NCBI GenBank assembly: GCA_012656075.1
Contig: JAAKBF010000038.1
Location: 248,001 to 312,000, forward strand
Length of the DNA stretch: 64,000 nt
Direction of reading: 5' to 3'
Source: Phytophthora hibernalis
Lineage: Eukaryota; Oomycota; Peronosporomycetes; Peronosporales; Peronosporaceae
Both the position numbers and the translations under genes were made by a program. The notes under the pieces are model-generated. The model did no database searches and was not told the origin of the DNA. It was given only the letters and a program-made list of their open reading frames with translations. Each line of letters starts with the position of its first letter. The first letter of the stretch is position 1. Below, piece after piece: positions 30,274 to 41,338 of the stretch.

Positions 30274-33240
30274 ATGCCCGCGCCAATCTTCGCGCACCTG
30301 CACTCGTCTCCGCTGGTCGTGCGGCGTCGCTCGGGGGCCAATTGGCGCAGTCTCAGTCCACACGCAGGCGCCAGTGGCTCGTCCAGTGGCTTGGAGGCCG
30401 TGGAGCTCATCGACGTGAAGGCGGAGCGACTGCTGCTACTTCAGACGCTGCGTGAGTCCCGACGACGACTCGCGTGGCACTCAGAAGTAGCAGATTTGCA
30501 CGCATTCCGTAAAGTTTTGTCGTTCGGGTGTCGTGCACTGCATTTCTCAGGTCACGGGGTTCCAGGTCAAGTGATTTTGAGACGCGCAAGGGCGAAGCGC
30601 AGTTTGTGTCGCAACAGGAGCTGCAGGATTTACTACTGGCTGGAGGAGCGGAGAGTCGTAGAAGACCAAGACGCGACAGAAAGAATCGGCGACAGCAACT
30701 TACGGAATCCAGTGACAGTGAGTCGAGTTACAGCAGCAGCAGTGACGACGCCACGTCAGGACTGGCGGTGACGAGTCACCGTGTCGAGAAGGGGTGGGTG
30801 GCTTTGTCACCGCCTCCAGCACATGATAAGCCCAAGATTCCTTTGCAGCTGGTGTTTGTGAGTGCGTGTCACTCGGAGAGTGTCGCCCAAGCTTTCGTGT
30901 GTGCAGGGGTCCCTCATGTGGTCGTGGTTTCTAAAGAGGAGAAAGTGCTGGATCGCAAGGCTATGGAGTTTGCAACCGCTTTTTATACAGCGTTATTTGC
31001 AGGTCACTCGGTGGCAAAAAGTTTCCAGATTGGGAGAGTGCAAGCGGATATTGCAGTGGCGAGCAGTGGGATTGTTGGAGGGCCGTCCGAGTTTAAGCTG
31101 CTAGGAGATGGAGATCATAATGATGCTCCGTTTCGAGATGTACCCGTGGGAGATTGTGTGGAGACGGACATGGGAGGCCGACGAGGTGGCAAAGTGACGG
31201 TGAACGAGTGCGATGCGGTCGCGGAGGTGTTTGTAGGAAGGTCGCTGGAGGTGCATCAGGTGTACAAGTCGCTTGTGGAAGGAGCACGATTGGTGAGTGT
31301 TACAGGTGAGCGGGAATCGGCAAGACCGAGGTGGCGCTGCAGTGTGCACAATATGCCTCCGAGCGCCGGGTGTTTAGCCATATATTTTACCTGCGGCTGA
31401 ATACGGGTGATGGAGGTCAAGACGCGGGTGAAGATGCATGCGCACACCTGGATCCGTCGGTACTGGTCGGTAAATTTGCAAAGTGTTTGGGTCTTCAAGC
31501 GACGTCACTTGATGAACTTGCAGAGCAAGCACGGCAGCGCTGTGAGACGGAATATCATGGCGATGGCAGCAGTTTTCTCTTGATCTTGGATGGCTGCAAT
31601 CGAGCACAACGACAGAATCTGCGATTTCGTGCGGTTGTCGGGATGCTTCTTCGGCGCGTAAATTCACTGGCACTGCTACTTACTGGAGATGGAAAGTTCG
31701 GCGCCATGGACGGCGTGGGTGAAAAGATCATTTCTGTGGGCCCACTCCCACCAGCTGATGCTGCTCTGCTATTCACGCTTCGTGCACCGAGAAAGATCAA
31801 AGCCCATGAAATGGGTGGAAGCACTGATCTCGAGGCATTTGGAGAGCACCCAGTTATCAAGAGTTTACGAGGGCACCCACGGACTATTTGTGCAGTACGT
31901 TAGTCTTGTGCTGGTTTTATTTTGCCGTTAAGGGTCTAATCTTTGCTTGTTTGAACTTCTGCGGCTCAGGTTTCGCAGTTCTTGGAGAAAAAGGATATGG
32001 AGCTCGACCAGCACGAGTTTTGAGCTACATTATCCCTTCTGTAAACACAGGACTGTGTTTGAGCAAGGGTAGTGGCTCCACAGCTCTCGATTGCAGTCTG
32101 GACATGCATCAAAAACGACACGAACAGGATATGCTTGCAAACGCAGTGGACGGATGCTACTCGCATTCTCGCGAGCATCATCACCACCATCATCACAACC
32201 ATAGTCTACCATCTTGTATTGAGGAAGAGATGGAATACCAACATCGACTACACGGAGCGAACGCCCATGATGCAACACTCCGCCGGATGAAACCAATTGC
32301 TTCGCAGTCGGATATCTTCACAGCCAAGTCGTCAATGGAATCCCCAAGCAATAACGAAGGTCAACTGCCAGGTATGAGCTTGCCACCACCGCACCCACTG
32401 ACATCAGCACGAAGCGAGCCCAGTTTGACTGGCTTCGTAGCAGCCCCAATTACATCACTTCAGCAGCTTTGCCTGCTCAAGGTGGCTGACCATGTGAGAT
32501 CAATCATTCAAAGCGAAGGTGGTAGCTTGGTGTGGGCACGAGCCGTGGTAATCAACGCAACTCTCCCAAATTATCTGAACCCCAGTGATAGATCAGGAAA
32601 TGGATATTCTTCTGCGGTGGTGCGTCAACTGCAGGAGTTGCGGGATGTTCCTTTGGATTGGGTGGCGCCGCAGGTAAGCTGTTTCTTCGCTACAAAGCTC
32701 AAGGGTGACGCAGCCACACGGCCATTGTCTACGCGCAGTATTGATTTTCTGGGTAAGAGTTCTCTCATCTGGGGCCGAGGATGTGCTGGGCCAGCTCAAC
32801 GTGGCGGTGCAGTGAGTCTACACATGTTTGCTGCATTCTGGGCTTGGTTCCGACCGCTTGTTGATTGCATCCTATTCTCAGCCTTGTGGCCGCATACAGA
32901 ACCGCGTCTGTTGCATGGATTTTTGTCCAAAGGTGCCTGCGTTAGTATGCTGGAGCGTGCTCCGCCAGGGACATTTTTGCTTCGTTTTAGTGAGACACGC
33001 TTGCGCTGCCTTGTGGTCGCATACGTTCGAGACGATCAGTGCGTACAGTTTGTGCCGGTAACGTGGCAACCAGGTCGCGAAGGCTGGTTCGTTGCACTGC
33101 AAGAAGAATCGAATGCTGGAGGTGCTGAAAGTAATGGTGTCATGTTTCCGACGCTACAAGAGCTGATTTTGAGTGTCAATGTGCTCAAATTCCTCTTTCC
33201 CCAGACACCCAAAGAAGCCGCCTTTGCACTGCAAACGTGA
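30274..33240 (+). CDS. CHAT peptidase / NTPase / SH2 domain protein
   Basis: Domain 1 is a CHAT (caspase-like) domain: IFAHLHSSPLV, the His in ALHFSGHG (30,553) and the Cys in SACHSE (30,867), then AFVCAGVPHVVVV. Domain 2 is a STAND/NB-ARC-like NTPase with a GIGKTEVALQ P-loop near 31,313 and a Walker-B-like FLLILDGC. A 75-nt GT-AG intron follows, then a His-rich linker and a C-terminal SH2 domain (GTFLLRFSE at 32,970; WPHTEPRLLHGFLSK before it) of STAT type. Three one-base gaps (30,556-30,559; 31,312-31,314; 32,018-32,021) each lie in a G or T run and reopen with one base. The protein could link phosphotyrosine sensing to proteolysis. Further introns near 32,673 and 32,811 are possible. Start could also be 30,163. 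Confidence 0.75.
31895..31969 (+). other. Intron in the CHAT-NTPase-SH2 gene
   Basis: The donor is GTACGT and the acceptor GCGGCTCAG, 75 nt long, typical for oomycetes. It removes an in-frame stop and joins RTICA to VSQFLEKK. Confidence 0.7.
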
Positions 33241-33533
33241 AGTGGGGAGTTCAGCTGGTTAACTGAGCAGTAAAACATGTATTTTGGAAATGTAAACTGT
33301 ATCAACTCAAGACCCAAGACTGTGAACGCGTTCTTCGTATATGTACAGAAATTTTCGGGTCATCGGCGTCTGGAAGATGTAAAAACAAAACTAACCTTGC
33401 GCTGCACAGATTCTAAATGGAAGAAGATTTGAATGCAGCAACTCGAACAACTCGTTACCAGTTTTTAGTGATCAGGCTTAATTGATGAAGGCATTGTCTT
33501 CTACGCTGCAAAAAGCTTCGCTGAATGTTGTGC

Positions 33534-35793
33534 TTACGCCACGACATCAAACTCGCGAGATGGCGAGACACTCTTGGCGCACCGGAATCCGACCATGGCG
33601 GAGCGATCGTACTCTTCGCTGATCATGAGAAAGCGGTTGTGGTGTTGGGCATCCAGAGCTTGCGGGAAGTACCAGTTCGGGTCACTGTGCGTCGCAGAGA
33701 TGGGATGGTAGCTACTTCCTCCTCTAAGAAGATTTCCACACGAATGCACGTCGCAAAACTGGTCTGTCATCTGCCACACGTAGCCCACAAGGTCTTCAAC
33801 AAGAAACTTCGTCGAGCGAGAACTCTCGTGTGAACCAATAGGTCCGAACGTGGGCAATTCCTTGCCGCGGAAAACTTTTGGCAGTCGTGCGCTGTTCAAC
33901 TCGGACCCCACGGGTAGGCATCGTAATTTTCACCATTAGAAGCGACATACTGCCACTCCCAATCGTGCGGAAGACGCTTGCCGTAGAAAGAGGCATATGC
34001 GCCGGCATCCTCGCGAGAAACATGCACGACGGGGCTTTGTTCTAGGTCAGCACCAACACTCCACGAGGCTGGGGTACCCTCACGATTCTCCCAGTGCAAC
34101 AAGAAGCGGTTCAATGACTTCGGGCTGTAGGCACTCGCCTTCAAGAAAGACAAATACTGAGCATTCGTCACCGGGTGCTTGTCGATCAAGAAGTCCTGGA
34201 CAAACAAGCGCGTCGAGTGATTGTTCCAAGGGCGATGCTCCCAGGAAACTGCACCCCGTTCCGAACTGAGCAGCAGTCGGTGTCCAGGCAACGACAGGTT
34301 CGATCTGCACGCCACTAACGTTGAACCACCAGTTCGCGGTTCCAGATACACGCACCATATCGTCGCTGGTACCCGTCTCACTGTGAGCAACCACGCTGCT
34401 TGAGTTGCGAACGATCTGTTGTTGAAGCAAATTTCTCGTCGTGGAGTATTTGGACAGCGGTTTGGTAGTCATGGCCTGCATCTCGTTGAGAAATTGGGTG
34501 AGATCGTCACTTGACTTCGTGATGAAGATTGCGCCAAACCCGCGTGGCTCCAAAGTTACCTGCACTACTGTGCCATCGGAGCTGTTCCCTCCAATCTGCT
34601 TCTGCAGCTCTACTCCGTGGTAAACGTCATAGACGCGAACATTTTCTCCGAGTTGAGCATCCGTGAGTGACAATTCGAAAGTCTTGTCGTTCTGCACGGT
34701 ACTGATCACCGTGTAAAGAGTTTGTCCGCTTCCTTCGAGTGAAAAAGCGCTTGCAAACAATCCATCGCCCTTCAGCGCGTAGTAAGGTGTCCACTCTCCA
34801 GTTGAAACAACGAGTCCGAACTTGCGTAGGATCGCAAACATCCTCTTGGCAGTCTCATCTTCGCGCTCAGTCATCGCGTTCCAAATGCCCCACACATTCT
34901 CCCAGACCACGTATCCAGCGCCATTGAAGAAAGCAGTCAACAGCTCGGCAGTTTTATCAAGCGACCAGCGTGCACAGATCTGCACCATGTGTCTGGTCTC
35001 GAGGAACTTGGCACGCGCCACCGGCGGAAGTGCGAGTAGCCGAAAAAGTATCCCCAACTCATCGGGTTGTTGCTCAGGAATGCTGTAGGCACACCACCCT
35101 CGGGAGTTGCCACCAACGGCTTGCTACAGTTGTAAAAAGATTTGGGACGCCGTACATGGTGTCACCATTAAATCCGTCGGCCTCAAACTCAGGAACCACT
35201 TCACTCAGAGTGGTGATATCTGCATTGTACATCCTCACCATGTCCTCCAGTCCAGACTCGTCACGCGTGCCAACGTCCCATGGATTGTACGGGATGATGA
35301 CCTTAACACCTCGACGGTGGAAATCGGCGATCAACCCTTTCACACCATCGACCCCACCCGGGAGATCACGTAGCAGGTCCCATTGGTTTCGGTTGTCGAT
35401 GCCGATGTTCGGGTATGCCGGCCAGATGAGGACACTGTCGATGGTGCCGATCCGCTTGTGCATCTCGTCCACGTACTTGTCGACCGTGTACTGCTGCGTC
35501 TCGCGGTCGTAGATGGATCGGTCGGTCATCATGAGAAAGGTCTGCACGAAATTCTGCTGCGTCCATTGCGTTTCTTGGATATTGTAGACGTTGCAGGCGT
35601 CTTTGGCGTCGTAGCGGTTGGTGGTCAGCTCCATCTTCTTCCACGTGGCCCAGTCCTGTCGCCAAGCGTCTAGAGCCTCCGGTCCATCGGGACCGTCGAT
35701 TACTTCGTAGCCGTCGGGTTGTTGGTCCCAAGCGAGTGTTTGGCTTAAGAAGCAACAGGTTGCAGACAGGTAGAGTCCAATTGAAACGCGCAT
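33534..35793 (-). CDS. Secreted glycoside-hydrolase-like protein with FGE-sulfatase tail
   Basis: The start at 35,793 gives a signal peptide (MRVSIGLYLSATCCFLSQT, cleaved after TLA). The first 330 or so residues resemble a TIM-barrel glycoside hydrolase (VLIWPAYPNIGIDN, GVKVIIPYNPWD). A beta-rich region follows, then a C-terminal formylglycine-generating-enzyme-like domain (DFLIDKHPVTNAQYLSFL, RLPHDWEWQYVASNGE, GYVWQMTDQF, LLRGGSS, MVGFRCAK). Frame changes occur near 35,140, 35,030, 34,257 and 33,906; the last lies in GGGG and needs one base. FGE-type domains without catalytic cysteines often bind or hydroxylate substrates; function here is unknown. Downstream gene is convergent. Confidence 0.6.
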
Positions 35794-36801
35794 CGGAGAC
35801 TTGACGTGTGTGCTGCACCGGAACTTCAGAAATGAGCCCTTCGAGCGAAAAGCTCTTCCCGAAAGATCGTCAAACGTAGCGCAACCGCAAGACCCATCTG
35901 ATTTGGTGTGGAAGTCCACCAGTACGATGCTCTCCGTATGCTCTACCACAGAAATACCGTATCGCTTTCGTGGGTTCAAAGCGAGTGAATCTAGGCAATG
36001 GCATTTGGTTCACGCATGGTAGGCGATTAATATGTACAGTGTACAGTACAAGCCAAAATTAAGAAGCGTCATCTGCTGGGCTCATGAAACAGAGGTGGCT
36101 TCATTCTGAGGTTGCAGTCCGAAAGGTGTACTCAGATCAAATGTGCGCAGTAGTCCTACATCCCCCTTTTCGTCATCAACAAACAAAAGCTCCGCCTTTT
36201 GTCAAAACTGACGTGTCGACTGCTGTCAGCTGAAGTGGCGTTAATGTGTGCACATCCGTGTGTGCACCACACAAACCCGCATCCAGAACATCAGCCTCTT
36301 TTCTTCCCTGAAATCGACCAATCGCACGCATGACAGGCGCCTTCCTTACAAAACGCAAGTCTGTTCGATCTCACTTAAGCGTTACTTGCTTCCCCCTCCC
36401 GCATTGACGATTCGAACCTCGTGTCGATCCACTGGTGCTCCAAAGGCCACACACAGAGAGTCGCAGCGTTTGGCAGCATCGACCGGCGCCACTTTAGCTC
36501 CAACACACCGACCACGTCCTGCAACAAGCAGGTCAAATCCAGTTCCCAGTCACAGGTAGAAACCGCCTTCCCATTCGCTATAATTCGCCACCCCCAAGCT
36601 ATTTATAGCCTCTGTGCCCCTTCATGCTCTCGAGCTATTTTTAGAGGGGTGACACGCCCCGCGTCGCTCTTGGCTACAGTACAGCTGTAGACGAATGGCT
36701 ACACTAACACTTCATGTGTCAATAGATATCCAAACCTGCGACGAGGCATTTCCCTCCCAAGTCACAGCAATTAACCACCAAGCAAGCCAAGCTGGGGCAG
36801 C
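35794..36801. promoter_or_regulatory. Shared upstream region between divergent genes
   Basis: One kilobase separates the starts of the GH-FGE gene (minus) and the RWP-RK gene (plus). It has no convincing gene. CT-rich stretches near 36,290-36,400 and 36,560-36,600 are typical of oomycete upstream regions. No single initiator can be assigned with confidence. Confidence 0.4.
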
Positions 36802-38286
36802 ATGGGGATGGCATGCGACGCCGAGGGCCGCGCGGTGACCGGTGAGCACGCGGTGCCTTTGGCCAACACTGGCGGCGCTTGCGTCCAAGCGGACGAGGCC
36901 AAGACGGACAATTTGAACCCGGAGGAGACTGCGATGATCCTCACGAGTCTGTGCAAGGGACAGTTCTCTGGCGGAGCTACCGGTAGTGCACCACCAGGAA
37001 CCCCCGACTCGGACGACACAGGAGACTTCTCGGACGATGATGAAGACGCTGCACACCGTCGTGCAACTGGAGGTGTTGGCAAGGTGCATCGCGTACAGCA
37101 GATCAACTTTGACGGACCCAAAGGCAGCAAACTCGACTTTACGGACGATGCTGGCTTCAGTCATCGCTTCCGGAACGAGAGCAATCGCGTCAAGAGTTTG
37201 GTCACCAAGCACATCTCTATCGAGGAGCTACGTGACCACTTTGACCGTCCTATCATTGACGTGGCGAAGGACTTTGGCATCTGTATCACGCTCATGAAGA
37301 AGATCTGTCGTCGGAATGGCATCAAGAGATGGCCGCACCGCCAGATCCGGTCGCTGTCCAAGAGTATTGCCTCTATGGAGGCGGCTATGCTCAGTGCGCA
37401 CGGCAACGAGCGAGACAAGTACCGAGACCAGATCGTCAACTTGAAGATGAAGCGCGAGTCTGTCATCGCGGACCCGAACAAGGACAACTCGATGCGCGCC
37501 AAGATGTCGCCGACGTCCTCGATGCACGGTGATGCCACAGGCCATAGCGTTCGTGCACCTTCTCACTACGTTCCCTCGACACCCAAGCTGTCTTCGCGAC
37601 CTGGAAATGATGTTCAAGCTGTCTCGCAGGGATACCTGGTGACGCCAACTGTCAAAATGGAGAGCTTGGCGGTGGGTGCTTCTGCACCAACGTTGAATGC
37701 TTCAACCACTGGCCCTTCGAAGGGTGGACGCTGGACCAGCGAAGAGCACGCCGCTTTCCTCGAGGGCATCCGCCTGTACGGGAAGGACTGGCGACGTGTG
37801 GCGCAGGTGGTCATGACGCGGAGTGCAGTGCAGACGCGTACGCACGCCCAGAAATATTTATTGAAATTTGCTGGGCGCTTCCCCTTCGACACCGACGGCG
37901 TGCTGAAGGACCATCACCCGGCACCAGTGCAGACGCAGTACACAGACAAACCGGTTGCGTCCATGTTGAGTCCAACGACGAGTGTGGTGTCGAGCAACAC
38001 TGCGATGACGCCTGCGAGCGACGACTGCATGAGCAATGGGTCTTGGAACTCGGAGGAGACTCAGACGCCAGCGAAGCACGGAGAGGCCATGGCCATGATC
38101 TTGAATGGTAGTCCGCAAGTCGAACCGGAAGTGGAGCCTCGTTCAGGTCCAGCAGCTCTTCCGCCACTTCCGTCGCGTCCGGTCAAGATGGAGGAGGCAG
38201 TAGCGTTCCAAACGCAGCAGGGAGCAACGCAAACGTCTTTCCAGTACTTTCCCCAACAGGGACAGCCACAGCAGCTTACGCCGTAA
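36802..38286 (+). CDS. RWP-RK and MYB-SHAQKYF transcription factor
   Basis: The 494-aa frame is intact with no intron. An acidic N-terminus (SDDTGDFSDDDED) precedes an RWP-RK domain at about residues 138-182 (ISIEELRDHFDRPIIDVAKD ... IKRWPHRQIRSL) and a SHAQKYF-class MYB repeat at about 310-355 (RWTSEEHAAFLEGIRLYGKD ... THAQKYL). A Pro/Gln-rich tail follows. RWP-RK and MYB domains both bind DNA, so the protein probably binds a composite site in the nucleus. The hallmark RWPxRK reads RWPHRQ, with Gln for the last Lys. Codon use and continuity suggest a functional gene. Confidence 0.9.
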   Translation: MGMACDAEGRAVTGEHAVPLANTGGACVQADEAKTDNLNPEETAMILTSLCKGQFSGGATGSAPPGTPDSDDTGDFSDDDEDAAHRRATGGVGKVHRVQQINFDGPKGSKLDFTDDAGFSHRFRNESNRVKSLVTKHISIEELRDHFDRPIIDVAKDFGICITLMKKICRRNGIKRWPHRQIRSLSKSIASMEAAMLSAHGNERDKYRDQIVNLKMKRESVIADPNKDNSMRAKMSPTSSMHGDATGHSVRAPSHYVPSTPKLSSRPGNDVQAVSQGYLVTPTVKMESLAVGASAPTLNASTTGPSKGGRWTSEEHAAFLEGIRLYGKDWRRVAQVVMTRSAVQTRTHAQKYLLKFAGRFPFDTDGVLKDHHPAPVQTQYTDKPVASMLSPTTSVVSSNTAMTPASDDCMSNGSWNSEETQTPAKHGEAMAMILNGSPQVEPEVEPRSGPAALPPLPSRPVKMEEAVAFQTQQGATQTSFQYFPQQGQPQQLTP

Positions 38287-38607
38287 CTTCTGGTGCGTTT
38301 AGGACCAATTTGCTTGAGCGATGGAGACGTATTAGGGAGCGTGGTCTCGATTCAGTCCACGCTCTCGGTCTCTCGCTCGCAACCCATAGGATCTCACTTT
38401 TGACTAGTCGTAGAGCGGAGGAAAATAGACGAACATCACCTTGGAGCTCTTCCTCAAAGTCTCACTAAGCGTCAAAGGTCACCATGAGACCACCAGAACA
38501 GGCGAAGGAGGAAAAATAGTTATCATTTTTCTGCGGGGTTTTCATTGTCACTGTGTTTTGTTGCTTCTCTCTTGGTGGCATCTCTACCGTCTTGAAACCA
38601 AGAGGCT

Positions 38608-39008
38608 TTACTGCTGCTTGGCCTCCACCTCCTTGACTAGCTGCGCCAGCTCCTCTGGGTTGTACAGCATAAAGTACTTCTCGATCTGCGGCAGGTAGTG
38701 CACCTTGCCCTTGGCCATGTTGAACCAGTACACGTAGGACGCGTCGTTGTGCGACACGCCCACGGTACGCACGTCGTTGAAAGACGGCACGAGGATCGGG
38801 TCGTCCTTGGAGTTGCCCTGCGCCTCGTCCGACTCGAGCGGGTCGCGGTTAAACTTGGCCACGCCAACCTCCGCGGCCTCGAGCTCCTGGCGCTCGCGGC
38901 CCACGGCGTGCTCCATGTCGTTGGGGATGCCGCCCGTGGAGGCGAAGCTGCGTGCAGCCAGGCGGGCCGAGGGGCGGAGGGGGCGAACGCGCGCGTCACG
39001 AAGCTCAT
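38608..39008 (-). CDS. COX5B: Cytochrome c oxidase subunit Vb
   Basis: The core DDPILVPSFNDVRTVGVSHN and VYWFNMAKGKVHYLPQIEKY matches the COX5B/Cox4 family of the mitochondrial inner membrane. The start MSFVTRAFAPSAP at 39,008 gives an Arg/Ala/Ser mitochondrial presequence, but in another frame. One extra base in the G run at 38,971-38,974 joins it to RSFASTGGIPNDMEH in the core frame. For such a housekeeping gene, a sequence error is more likely than a pseudogene. The four zinc-binding cysteines of the animal protein are absent; the region reads HYLPQIEKYF. Confidence 0.8.
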
Positions 39009-39152
39009 CTTGGGCGTCTGGGGCGGAAACTGGAAGTGACGGGGCCGCACTGGTTGTGAGGCTGGGGAGCGGGTGCGCAAAAACACGCGCTTAGAAATCA
39101 GGTAGAAATTGAAGCACCCGCAGAATGTCACCAGCAAATTTCATTTATATTT

Positions 39153-39170
39153 AAAATTGAGAAATTGAAA
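39153..39170 (-). promoter_or_regulatory. Initiator-like element of COX5B
   Basis: On the minus strand TTTCAATTTCTCAATTTT lies about 145 bases upstream of the ATG and resembles the oomycete core initiator (TCATTYYNCAWTTT) with one extra base. Confidence 0.4.
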
Positions 39171-39224
39171 TATCGCGGCAGGATTGAGACTGTCTGTCCG
39201 ACTCCGTGAAACAGGGTAAGTATT

Positions 39225-39760
39225 GTGCATTTCTGCCAAAACGCCCTCCATTTTAGGGTCCTACGTAGGAGCACAAGTGCTGCGTAGGCACTCCTCAACC
39301 TTAGCCCCGAGGATAGTAATTCCTAGATGAGCAAACTTGGGGAAGAGTATTGTACCGGTAGACCGACCTTGAGCTAGAAATACCAGTCTAACATTGATGC
39401 AGTCACTACGGCAGTCTTTAAATTCGCTGACTGTCGCCGACTGGTAGTTCGACTCGGTTCTGTGACGAATCACACTGGTTAAATGCAGATACAAAAGAAA
39501 ATATTACGCTAGTAAAGTAGTGCTGAGAAGGTTGCACTCGTACGTAGTAAAATGGCCGCCGACAAGTGGCCATTCGGACGTTTATCATGAAAAAAGTGGC
39601 TTGTAGAAAAATCAGAGCTCTTACGTAGGACTTGAATGGAGGCATAGTGGTCTCGTAATTCGGTCTAGCTCGGGAGCAAATCCTAGGTATAACCCTATCC
39701 CTTCCTTCGTAGGACCTAACTTTAGAGGTCAGATTGGCCATTTTGGCTGAAAGGCACAAT
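39225..39760. mobile_element. MITE-like element with imperfect inverted ends
   Basis: GCCAAAACGCCCTCC...GGGTCCTACGTAGGA on the left and TTCGTAGGACCTAA...GGCCATTTTGGC on the right are imperfect inverted repeats of about 40 bp. Internal copies of TACGTAGGA occur. No coding capacity; superfamily unknown. Confidence 0.4.
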
Positions 39761-40442
39761 ACATGTAGCTGTGCGATTCCAACTCGCTTGCTCGGCTGAA
39801 AGGCTACTTTCCCAGCCGCTTTAGTATTTTAATAGTATTTTTGCAGCGTGAAGGATTGCTCGGGTAAGTTTACGATCACTAGCGCCAAGGCCTCCACCGG
39901 TATAAAATACCGCTAATGTCAGCGAGGCGGCTACCGGTACATGCATACCAGACGCATTCATACCAGAAGCATCTACGGGACTATCTTAGGGCGTGGTTGC
40001 GTTACTCGTGTCCGGTGTCGGTGTTGGATCCTCGTTTCCACCCTAAACCTATCGCGCTGGTCTCAACGCACGTGTCAGTGTTGCGAAGCACTATCAGTTC
40101 CTAAGCTGCCTCTCACAGAGAACACCTTGAGCCGAGCTGCTACGTGCCATTATGCCCACAGACCGAGGCTCTACAACACCGGCCACTACACTCGCGGTTG
40201 GTCATGACCCCGTCGTGCATGCTCGAGCGGAGAGCGTAACGGAACCACCAGGTTCCGCTGTCATTGACCCCGTGGAGCCATCGCAAGTAACGGGCGGCGC
40301 CCCATCGCTAAAATTCTGCTATTCTAGCGCTTCCCCAACCCAGATGACACCTGCACTGTCGAGCACATCAATCATTGGTAAGGTTGCAGCAAGCTCTGCC
40401 TCCGGGGCAGAAGTCGCGGCGACCGTTGTTGGCAGCGCCAGC
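39761..40442 (+). other. Weak ORFs only
   Basis: Plus-strand frames at 39,916-40,104 and 40,152-40,463 have no domain; the second is Ser/Ala/Thr/Pro rich and could be the start of a retroelement gag. I cannot support a gene. Confidence 0.2.
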
Positions 40443-40838
40443 TCACCCTCCCATGGAGTTTAAGTAGTACAAAGTGACTGCGACGTGCTTCTCAAATGAG
40501 TGTTTGACGTAGGGAGCGGGCTTGGTCTTTCGAAGGTGGCGGAGCAGCTTGCATAGAATGCGGAAGCTCTTCTGTGTGAAGATCAAATTGTCTTGAAACC
40601 ACTTGTTGTAGGATAGTTCCAGCAGCATGGTGTCGATGTCGCGCGCAGGCAGGGTCAGGATGTTGCTCTTCTCCTTCTTAATGACAGCGGAAACGGTAGT
40701 GGCGGCGGCCATGGCCCAAGCACCTACAGCAGCGACTAGTGCCGCGCTCATATCGACTTCAAGATCCATCCTTATTTCAAAGTGAAATTTCTGTGCACCG
40801 AGACCCCAGGGATGCCGAAAACTAATATTATCGAGCAA
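40443..40838 (-). pseudogene. PIF/Harbinger transposase N-terminal fragment
   Basis: The 131-aa frame carries the N-terminal region that precedes the DDE nuclease in Harbinger transposases: FTQKSFRILCKLLRHLRK and HSFEKHVAVTLYYLNSMGG. The catalytic domain is missing because the frame stops at 40,443. A truncated relic. Confidence 0.55.
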
Positions 40839-41068
40839 TATTATTTTACGAGGGGAAACAGTAATCGATTTTTGTAATTTTAGGAAAAGATGAAGTAATT
40901 TATTCTAAACCAAGCGCGTAGCTCAGAAATTTATTGTTGAATTTCCTCAGCCAACCATGTACTTGCCGCTCGGTCCGCCAACGTTCGACATTGCAAGCTC
41001 ATTCTCAAACAAGCATCTACCGCAACGCTCACTTTCAGCCATGGCCGACAGCATCCTCACCGCGACTC

Positions 41069-41338
41069 GCCTGTGTATTGTGTGATTTGGTGTTGTGTCT
41101 GTTGTGTGATGTCTAGCTTTGTGATGTGATTTGCTTTTACCGCTACAGGTTATGATGTACGACGCGACTTCTTAAATTCCGACCACCGGCAAACTCTGTT
41201 ATGGTAACTGTTGCGTTTATGATTACGTATGAGCTGGGTATTGTGTGCTTTGCTGTTGTGTCTGTTGTGTGTTGTGTCTTGCCTTGTGTTGTGTTCTGCT
41301 TTTGCTGCTGCAGGTTATGATGTACGACGTGACTCCTA
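41069..41338. repeat. Duplicated TGTTGTGTCTGTTGTGTG block
   Basis: 41,069-41,175 and 41,232-41,338 are diverged direct copies ending in a shared GGTTATGATGTACGACG. They lie just beyond the 3' end of the Crypton-5 gene. The copies start with GT-rich tracts and a TGCAG/TACAG, so they could also include splice-like or 3' UTR sequence. Confidence 0.5.

Noticed and set aside
32673..32811. Two further introns in the SH2 part of the CHAT gene
   Set aside because: GTAAGC and GTGAGT donors exist, but no acceptor choice kept the frame, and the 450-codon frame is open without splicing.
36401..36430. tRNA gene suggested by GATTCGAACC
   Set aside because: The flanking bases do not form a T stem or an acceptor stem.
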